Positions 6,810 to 11,434 of a stretch of DNA of 13,080 nt are shown here, piece after piece. Position 1 is the stretch's first letter, and every line of letters starts with the position of its first letter. A model generated the notes under the pieces. It was not told the DNA's origin. It made no database searches and saw only the letters and a program-made list of their open reading frames with translations. The stretch comes from Psychrobacter sp. GTDB taxonomy: Bacteria > Pseudomonadota > Gammaproteobacteria > Pseudomonadales > Moraxellaceae. Location: assembly GCA_020024075.1 (NCBI GenBank), contig JAHHUJ010000034.1, positions 1 through 13,080 on the forward strand. The letters run 5' to 3'. A program made the position numbers and the translations under genes.

Positions 6810-8012
6810 CAACGAGCCGAGCAATTTATCCAAAAATACATCGCACTTAGCCAACTGCTCTAATTCAACAAACTCATTGGCCTTATGTGCCTGCTCAATA
6901 CTGCCCGGGCCACAAATAACGGTAGGAATGCCCGCATTGGTAAACTGACCGCCCTCTGTGGCATAAGCCACCTTATGGCGCGCTGAACAGTTTACTAAGC
7001 CTGCTATTAACTGTTGTAGAGCCTCACTTTCACTGTCTGTCATGGCTGGCACACTTTCTAGTTGCTCAATCGAAATACCAGTATTTACATCCACTTGCTG
7101 CATCTGCTGGTTGAGCTCGCTAATCTTTTGTTTGATAGCTGGTAAAATATCTGCTGTGCCCATGGTCGGTAAGTTACGATAATCGAAGGTAAACTCACAA
7201 AGATTAGGCACAATATTGGTCGCAGTACCGCCTTTAATAGTACCTATAGATAACGTGGAATAAGGCACATCAAATAGAGGATCTGCTTGATTAGACTGCG
7301 CCAACTGACCTGCCAGCTCATCAATAAACCCAATTAACTTCGCGGCGTAACTGATGGCGTTCACCCCTTGGTGGGTTAAAGAAGAATGAGCCGACTTGCC
7401 CTGCACTGAGCAGCGAAATACTGCAATGCCTTTATGAGCAATGACCATTTTCATAGAAGAGGGCTCGCCAACGATACAATAATCGGGGCGGATACCACGC
7501 AGCTTTAATTCCTCTAGCATTAAGGGCGCACCCAAGCAGCCAACCTCTTCATCAAAAGACAAAGCCAGATGTAGCGGCTTAGCCAGACTGCCTTGCTTTG
7601 ACAGCGCTACCGCTTTGGGCATAAGACTCAAAGCGCTGGCAATAAAGCCCTTCATGTCACAAGCACCGCGGCCATAAAGCTTATCGCCTCGTATCACCGC
7701 CTCAAAAGGATTTGAGTCCCAATCTTGACCATCAACGGGCACCACATCGGTGTGCCCAGACAGCACAATACCACCACTGGTTAGCTGCTGTTCAGAGTCA
7801 TTACCTGCTGCGATGGTGACAAACAAGTTGGCCTTGCTACTGTCCTCATTGAAGGTCAATACCGGCGACAAACCCAAGCTTTCACAATAGGCTTGCACCT
7901 CTTCAATAAGGGCTAAGTTAGAATGACGGCTCACTGTATCAAAGCCAATTAATCGCTTGAGCCACTCAATACTGTCATTGGGATAAAGGGTGGTTTGATT
8001 TAGCGAGGTCAT
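6801..8012 (-). CDS. argE: Acetylornithine deacetylase ArgE (M20 metallopeptidase family)
   Basis: A 403-residue cytosolic di-metal hydrolase that removes acetate from N2-acetylornithine to give ornithine in arginine synthesis. The metal and catalytic residues are visible: H87 and D89 in GHTDVVPVDG, bridging D119 in GRGACDMKG, general base E155 with E156 in SFDEEVGCLG, E183 in VGEPS, and H376 in the C-terminal EQAHKANEF. The dimerisation insert lies between, with KGKSAHSS-type and NIVPNLCEFTFDYR motifs. ArgE is preferred over DapE because of GRGACDMKG, the DEEVGCLGA segment and the EGGQF-TNAGIPTVICGPG region. An AAGGAA Shine-Dalgarno precedes the ATG by about seven bases. No clear terminator follows, so readthrough into the LysE-like exporter is likely. 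Confidence 0.93.
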   Translation of the reverse strand: MTSLNQTTLYPNDSIEWLKRLIGFDTVSRHSNLALIEEVQAYCESLGLSPVLTFNEDSSKANLFVTIAAGNDSEQQLTSGGIVLSGHTDVVPVDGQDWDSNPFEAVIRGDKLYGRGACDMKGFIASALSLMPKAVALSKQGSLAKPLHLALSFDEEVGCLGAPLMLEELKLRGIRPDYCIVGEPSSMKMVIAHKGIAVFRCSVQGKSAHSSLTHQGVNAISYAAKLIGFIDELAGQLAQSNQADPLFDVPYSTLSIGTIKGGTATNIVPNLCEFTFDYRNLPTMGTADILPAIKQKISELNQQMQQVDVNTGISIEQLESVPAMTDSESEALQQLIAGLVNCSARHKVAYATEGGQFTNAGIPTVICGPGSIEQAHKANEFVELEQLAKCDVFLDKLLGSLQG

Positions 8013-8043
8013 GATTATTCCTTACAAAGTTAAAATAATGATA

Positions 8044-8160
8044 CTAAGACTGACGCTGCTTCCAAGCTTGCAGGTGCAAGGCTTTGACTTCCTCATCTAG
8101 CCGCGCTACCAGACCCTGTGCCACAATATAAGGCGCAACTTGATTATTCTGGTTAATGTC
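8044..8160 (-). pseudogene. Coding-like 38-codon tail upstream of argE, possible gene remnant
   Basis: On the minus strand the frame is open for 38 codons and ends in TAG at 8044-8046. A TAG also lies immediately upstream (8161-8163), and there is no ATG inside. The peptide reads like a protein C-terminus (VAQGLVARLDEEVKALHLQA and a basic end, KQRQS). The DNA is about half GC, unlike the surrounding AT-rich gap. I do not recognise the family. The simplest reading is the preserved 3' end of a gene that once preceded argE and was deleted or frame-disrupted. A small gene starting at an internal GTG is less likely, as it has no ribosome site. Chance cannot be excluded for so short a frame. Confidence 0.35.
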
Positions 8161-8231
8161 CTAATTTGGTTATGCCCTAAATAAGTTGTGCACAGTGCCA
8201 CTTAGACTTTAATGAGGCTTTAATGTAACAC

Positions 8232-8273
8232 AAAAAAAGCCAACCCAGTTTATATGTATCTGGGCTGGCTTTT
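8232..8273 (-). terminator. Terminator of ygfB
   Basis: A 14-bp stem pairs 8235-8248 with 8260-8273 around an 11-base loop. On the minus strand all pairs form, with one G-U, and the stem runs into seven T. It lies about 70 bases past the ygfB stop and separates ygfB from argE. Confidence 0.85.
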
Positions 8274-8341
8274 GCTACCTATATTCAATTAGAGTTAATA
8301 GTAATCAATGCTAAATATCACTCAAACCGCTAAAGATGCCG

Positions 8342-8998
8342 TTAAGATGGTTTGTTTTGATTCATAACATCAATAACCGGTGGGATAGGTTTAGGCTTTA
8401 CCCCTTCTTGTTCAAGCTCTTTGGCAGTCTTGGCATCAATAGATAAGCCAGCAATAAGCGGTAGGCTCATCATAGATTTGCGAGGTCGGATTGCCAAGCT
8501 TACGGGCACCATACGCACAAATTCATAGAGATAAAGATACGACTCTTCACCACCCTCAAACTCATCATCAGGGTCAATACGAATACTGCCAATTTTCGAC
8601 AAATCAGAGAGCATTACATTCTCCTCAGCAGTCAACTTACAATCTGTCACCCCAAAACCAGTCATAAATCCATTGGCCCACTGCTTTAGTGCCATAACGC
8701 GCTCATACAAATCATGCTCATCGTCTGGTACTAACGGCGAGTATTGATAAGCATCGTCTTTATCTTTTAACTGAAACGAGGTGTCTTCCGCCTCTTCTGT
8801 CAGTAAAGTCAAAGCCGCTTCATTGGGAATAGAAAAGCTCAACTCAGTCAGTAGCTGCTCCCACTCTTCAATTTTAGTAGGGGCATGACACACCGTCATA
8901 AGCCCAGTCATCAGTCCATGCAGCTCGCTAATGGTCACATCGCTCCAGTCAGCAAAAGCTGTTTCCCAATCATTCCAGCCTGAAATATCGTCATTCAT
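8342..8998 (-). CDS. ygfB: YgfB/YecA-type UPF0149 family protein
   Basis: A 218-residue soluble acidic protein of the UPF0149 (YgfB) family. Hallmarks are the N-terminal ELHGLMTGLM helix (25-34), ALKQWANGFMTGFGVTDCKL (103-122), matching the family's W-x-x-x-F-x-x-G-x-G-V block, and the YLYEFVRM helix (156-163). The biochemical role of the family is not settled. The last 50 residues (about 168-218), with a Pro-rich KPKPIPPVID end, extend beyond the usual YgfB of about 190 residues. The gene is divergent from the ZapB-like/zapA pair, an arrangement also known from enterobacteria, which supports the assignment. In enterobacteria pepP follows ygfB; here a terminator and argE follow instead. An AAGGT ribosome site lies about nine bases before the ATG. 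Confidence 0.9.
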   Translation of the reverse strand: MNDDISGWNDWETAFADWSDVTISELHGLMTGLMTVCHAPTKIEEWEQLLTELSFSIPNEAALTLLTEEAEDTSFQLKDKDDAYQYSPLVPDDEHDLYERVMALKQWANGFMTGFGVTDCKLTAEENVMLSDLSKIGSIRIDPDDEFEGGEESYLYLYEFVRMVPVSLAIRPRKSMMSLPLIAGLSIDAKTAKELEQEGVKPKPIPPVIDVMNQNKPS

Positions 8999-9057
8999 TA
9001 CAATTACCTTTTTATTAACGGTGAGATCTATCTCTAAATGGGTGTACTATTTATTGC

Positions 9058-9117
9058 CTAGTTATTTATTGATCTAACTAATTATTCATCTAATCATTCA
9101 TCTAACTACCTATTCTT
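9058..9117. repeat. Degenerate tandem repeats of 16-bp period upstream of ygfB
   Basis: Four consecutive units start with CTA at 9058 (16 bases), 9074 (16), 9090 (12, four bases deleted) and 9102 (16). The common form resembles CTAACTAATTATTCAT. The array would lie in the ygfB leader or promoter. Confidence 0.65.
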
Positions 9118-9145
9118 AAATAGCAACTTGTCTTAAGTAGAAACT

Positions 9146-9195
9146 AACACACTACGACTTCTGTTAAATTGTTGCGGTGTGTGTTGTTTATTTTT
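9146..9195 (+). other. Imperfect stem-loop followed by a T-rich run
   Basis: AACACAC (9146-9152) pairs with GTGTGTT (9179-9185), and an inner CGAC (9155-9158) pairs with GTTG (9171-9174) including one G-U. The plus strand then reads GTTTATTTTTTAG. It looks like a terminator on the plus strand, but no plus-strand gene precedes it. It could end a short antisense RNA or be a leader structure of ygfB. Confidence 0.35.
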
Positions 9196-9266
9196 TAGCT
9201 TAGCTTATGACAAAACATCAAAATCCAGGTCTTTGCAAACACATTCGTTAACAACCTACTGCTAGA

Positions 9267-9272
9267 TATAAT
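9267..9272 (+). promoter_or_regulatory. Likely -10 of the ZapB-like/zapA promoter
   Basis: A perfect TATAAT lies about 85 bases before the start codon. The -35 position at 17 bases spacing (TTCGTT, 9244-9249) is a poor match, so the promoter may be weak or activator-dependent. Confidence 0.45.
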
Positions 9273-9356
9273 GTGGGCATCTGTGGCATTATTAAAGGTA
9301 TTATATACATAACCTTGCATTTAAATTTTATTCGACTTTATTAGAAGTGATACTCT

Positions 9357-9830
9357 ATGACTCAGCCTTTAATTGAAAAACTGCAACATTTAGATTCTAT
9401 ATTGCACGATGTTCGACAACGTTATGATGCCGCTCATAATGAGCTACTTTCGCTAAAAGCTTCTCCTCAAGTAGACACCCAACAAGTTGAGCAGTTGCAA
9501 CAACAGCTTACCGACTCACAAAGTGCTCATGAGCAGTCTCAGCAAACCAAACAGCAGCTTGAGCAACAACTCTCTGAGGCCCAAAGTGTATTGGAGCAGG
9601 CTCAGCAAGAGCATGAAACCCTTGAGAAACTCTATAATCAGCTTGATGATGAGCACCAAAGCCTAACTGAAGCCCACAACACTCTAAATAATAATTACAA
9701 CGAGCTACAACAAAAATGTGAGGCGTTAGAACAAGCGAACCAAATGCTATTAGAAAAAAACCGCTTGGCAAAAGAACACACCAAAGTGGTTATGCAGCGC
9801 TTAACTTTAATTGACCAAGCTGTAGAGTAA
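9357..9830 (+). CDS. ZapB-like coiled-coil protein (TIGR02449-type), upstream of zapA
   Basis: A 157-residue soluble protein predicted to be nearly all coiled coil and very rich in Gln and Glu (about residues 40-130). The C-terminal part (about 113-157), ending LLEKNRLAKEHTKVVMQRL, resembles the short TIGR02449/ZapB-like proteins encoded next to zapA in pseudomonads, with their EKN-LA-R-V--M--RL ending. Those proteins are about 70 residues, so this one has roughly twice the rod length. A role beside FtsZ-ring proteins is inferred from the motif and from zapA starting 42 bases downstream on the same strand. The start ATG has only a weak upstream GAAGTGA. It could instead be a lineage-specific scaffold; the family match is from memory. 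Confidence 0.7.
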   Translation: MTQPLIEKLQHLDSILHDVRQRYDAAHNELLSLKASPQVDTQQVEQLQQQLTDSQSAHEQSQQTKQQLEQQLSEAQSVLEQAQQEHETLEKLYNQLDDEHQSLTEAHNTLNNNYNELQQKCEALEQANQMLLEKNRLAKEHTKVVMQRLTLIDQAVE

Positions 9831-9872
9831 GACCTACCTAGCTTCTTTATTCTAATTTTTTAAGAGAACATT

Positions 9873-10418
9873 ATGTCCACTGATTATCCAAATGACTACG
9901 AGCCGCAAGACTCTGAGGTTAGCCTTAACGAGCAGTCTGTCTTATCTGAAGCTGCTACCGAAGATTTGACTGAAGAAGCTTACGGACTAGACACTGAGCC
10001 ACTTGCAGAAAATATCGACTCTGTAATCAACGACAACGATTACTCTGAACAGTCCTCTAGCACTGCTGAACTAGCAGATGATGAAGCTGAGTTAGCAACA
10101 GAGAGTGAAGCTGAGCCTGAACCTCAATATTCAGCCATCGATATTAGTATCTTAGATAAACACTATACAATTAACTGCCCGGTGGGTGAAGAACACGAGC
10201 TTTTCGCAGCCAGTGACTTTATTAATAATTTTATTGAAGATCTGCGTGCCCATGCTCCGCAGTTGCCTCATGAAAACTTATTGGTTCTTTGCTGCTTAAA
10301 CCTTTATGAAAAACTACAACAGTCAAAGAACAATGCCGCTGCCAATGAACAAAGTATTGAGCAGGCCAATCAGCTTATTGAACAAATGATTCAAGATATG
10401 CAGTTAGCTCAGCAATAA
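9873..10418 (+). CDS. zapA: Cell division protein ZapA with acidic N-terminal extension
   Basis: The 181-residue product carries a ZapA domain in its second half. ISILDKHYTINCPVGEEHEL (91-110) and FAASDFINNFIEDLR form the globular head, and NLLVLCCLNLYEKLQQ followed by a long helix to the C-terminus forms the coiled-coil stalk. ZapA binds and bundles FtsZ filaments at midcell. Typical ZapA is about 100 residues. Here the first 86 or so are low-complexity and acidic: I count 28 Asp/Glu in the first 90 residues and no Lys or Arg before K96. A downstream start is unlikely, because the ATG at 9873 has an AAGAGA ribosome site at good spacing and the frame is uninterrupted. It is probably cotranscribed with the ZapB-like gene and ends at a hairpin terminator. 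Confidence 0.88.
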   Translation: MSTDYPNDYEPQDSEVSLNEQSVLSEAATEDLTEEAYGLDTEPLAENIDSVINDNDYSEQSSSTAELADDEAELATESEAEPEPQYSAIDISILDKHYTINCPVGEEHELFAASDFINNFIEDLRAHAPQLPHENLLVLCCLNLYEKLQQSKNNAAANEQSIEQANQLIEQMIQDMQLAQQ

Positions 10419-10451
10419 TCACAGATTCGCTGACTATGCTATCCGTCTTTT

Positions 10452-10482
10452 AAGGCTGCCAAATTGTTGTGCAGCCTTTTAT
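10452..10482 (+). terminator. Terminator of zapA
   Basis: AAGGCTGC (10452-10459) and GCAGCCTT (10471-10478) form a perfect 8-bp stem around an 11-base loop, followed by TTATTTG. It lies about 33 bases past the zapA stop. The opposite strand has no T-run after the stem, so it probably works only on the plus strand. Confidence 0.8.
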
Positions 10483-10493
10483 TTGCTAACTAT

Positions 10494-10541
10494 TTTCACT
10501 ACTTAATCAAATTCTACTTTCACTAATTAATCAAACTCTAC
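10494..10541. repeat. Two 24-bp tandem repeats spanning a stop codon
   Basis: Copies at 10494-10517 and 10518-10541 match at 22 of 24 positions; each begins TTTCACTA. The second copy includes the TAG stop (10538-10540) of the minus-strand membrane protein gene, so the first copy is a duplicated gene end. Confidence 0.88.
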
Positions 10542-10996
10542 GGTGTGCGACTTGCATGAAAATCGGCTTGATGGTCATAATTACAAAAAAACCAACTGGT
10601 CATTTTTTTTAACTGTTGATTCTTATCAAACAATTGCTTTTGTAGCTGCTCATATTGGGCCGAAGCTTGTCTCTTTTGTTGACGAGTCAGTGTTTTTTGA
10701 TAAGCTTTATCAGTAACCGCTGTCTCATAAGCTAATATCTGCTCCCTAATAGCTGCCACCTCTGCTGTCAGCTGAGCAACTTGCGCCTGATCGACCTCAG
10801 CTAATTGGACTTGTGGTATGGCTTCAATCACCCCTCTATATTCCGCTAAAGGATATCCACAAAAGTCACACTCTCTTGGGGTAATAATATCCCCTTTTTT
10901 GGGCATAAACTCCTTGGGCGGCTTAGGGTACATAAATTTAAAAAAGGCCCACATAGTAAGCCAAATTATGACAAGGGTAATGACAAATACAAACAT
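10538..10996 (-). CDS. Membrane-anchored protein with split Cys/His (zinc-ribbon-like) ends, unknown function
   Basis: I do not recognise this 152-residue protein. It starts with one hydrophobic helix (about 2-22), followed by a Pro/Lys-rich stretch. Next is a CxxC knuckle, RECDFCGYPL (41-50; C43, C46), typical of zinc ribbons. Residues 65-131 are a Gln/Ala-rich, charged region likely to form a helical hairpin or coiled coil. The end (135-152) is WFFCNYDHQADFH with C138, H142 and H147. Together C43, C46, C138 and a His could make one zinc site split by the helical insert. With the N-terminal helix as anchor the rest is probably cytoplasmic, following the positive-inside rule. An AGGAA ribosome site precedes the ATG. 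It converges on zapA. Confidence 0.75.
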   Translation of the reverse strand: MFVFVITLVIIWLTMWAFFKFMYPKPPKEFMPKKGDIITPRECDFCGYPLAEYRGVIEAIPQVQLAEVDQAQVAQLTAEVAAIREQILAYETAVTDKAYQKTLTRQQKRQASAQYEQLQKQLFDKNQQLKKMTSWFFCNYDHQADFHASRTP

Positions 10997-11038
10997 GATA
11001 AAATTTCCTAGTTTTGCCCGCTAAATCAATCAGGCTTA

Positions 11039-11067
11039 GGTATAACACAAAAATTTGATGTTATACT
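11039..11067. promoter_or_regulatory. Inverted repeat carrying two divergent extended -10 elements
   Basis: GTATAACA (11040-11047) and TGTTATAC (11059-11066) are perfect 8-bp arms around 11 bases. Each arm reads as TG, one base, TATAC-like on its own strand: TGTTATACT on plus (11059-11067) and TGTTATACC on minus (11039-11047). The minus element would start the membrane protein transcript with a leader of about 36 bases. It may equally be an operator. Confidence 0.45.
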
Positions 11068-11136
11068 AAAGGTAATTGTATCGTTTTTCGACTACAAAAA
11101 TCGTTAACAATGAAAACAACAAGAATTTATCCGCCC

Positions 11137-11179
11137 TACTGTATTTGATAAAGTATGATTTATATATCAAATTGCAGTA
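11137..11179. repeat. Long inverted repeat in the nadE upstream region
   Basis: TACTGTATTTGATA (11137-11150) and TATCAAATTGCAGTA (11165-11179) are complementary over 13 pairs with one small internal loop and a 14-base hairpin loop. The arms contain TTGATA and TATCAA. No T-run follows on either strand, so it is not a typical terminator. Confidence 0.6.
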
Positions 11180-11248
11180 ATAACAAGGCCAAATTTTTTT
11201 AGCTGGCAATAGCAGTTAGCTCTTTATATTAGCAAGATTAACTGGGCA

Positions 11249-11298
11249 GATAATATTTTACTAATTTGATAGATATTACTTTGATAGATAATATTTTA
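11249..11298. repeat. Imperfect AT-rich repeats upstream of nadE
   Basis: GATAATATTTTA occurs at 11249-11260 and 11287-11298, and TTGATAGATA at 11266-11275 and 11281-11290. The TTGATA words could act as -35 elements (TTGATA-N15-TATAAA at 11281-11307), but the spacer is short, so a nadE promoter here is only a possibility. Confidence 0.45.
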
Positions 11299-11434
11299 AA
11301 TTATAAAAAACACAGAACACTTTAACGCAAACGCTAAATATCACCTAGCTCAAAGTCAACACTAACAAAATTTAATAAGTTGCTTTTGTAGCGAGGCAAG
11401 TAGCGCTAATCCCCATAACTAATAGGACCTAATA

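Larger units (their letters stand above)
8013..8341. other. Gap between ygfB and argE
   Basis: This 329-base gap contains, in the direction of transcription (minus), the ygfB terminator (8232-8273), an AT-rich stretch in which I find no strong promoter pair, and a GC-richer open tail (8044-8160) ending 31 bases before the argE start. Confidence 0.7.
8999..9356. other. Divergent ygfB / ZapB-like control region
   Basis: This 358-base gap holds a 16-bp-period repeat array (9058-9117), an imperfect hairpin followed by a T-rich run (9146-9195), and a TATAAT for the division pair (9267-9272). I did not find a convincing promoter pair for ygfB on the minus strand. No small gene or known RNA was recognised. 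Confidence 0.65.
10997..11434. other. Divergent control region between the membrane protein gene and nadE
   Basis: This 438-base AT-rich gap contains an 8-bp-arm inverted repeat with divergent -10-like elements (11039-11067), a long inverted repeat (11137-11179) and imperfect repeats of TTGATAGATA and GATAATATTTTA (11249-11298). No gene longer than a dozen codons with a ribosome site was found. I looked for 6S RNA, which lies next to zapA in many gammaproteobacteria, and saw none. Confidence 0.65.

Noticed and set aside
9508..9771. Minus-strand open frame opposite the coiled-coil gene
   Set aside because: Repetitive Gln/Glu codons on the plus strand keep the opposite strand open; the translated product has no recognisable motif and no ribosome site was found.
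11110..11148. 12-codon ATG frame in the nadE upstream region as a possible leader peptide
   Set aside because: There is no ribosome site, no run of regulatory codons and no following attenuator hairpin that it would control.
10419..11434. 6S RNA (ssrS), expected near zapA in many gammaproteobacteria
   Set aside because: No long interrupted hairpin of about 180 bases with a central open bubble is visible on the plus strand; the gaps are too AT-rich and are explained by terminators, repeats and a coding gene.
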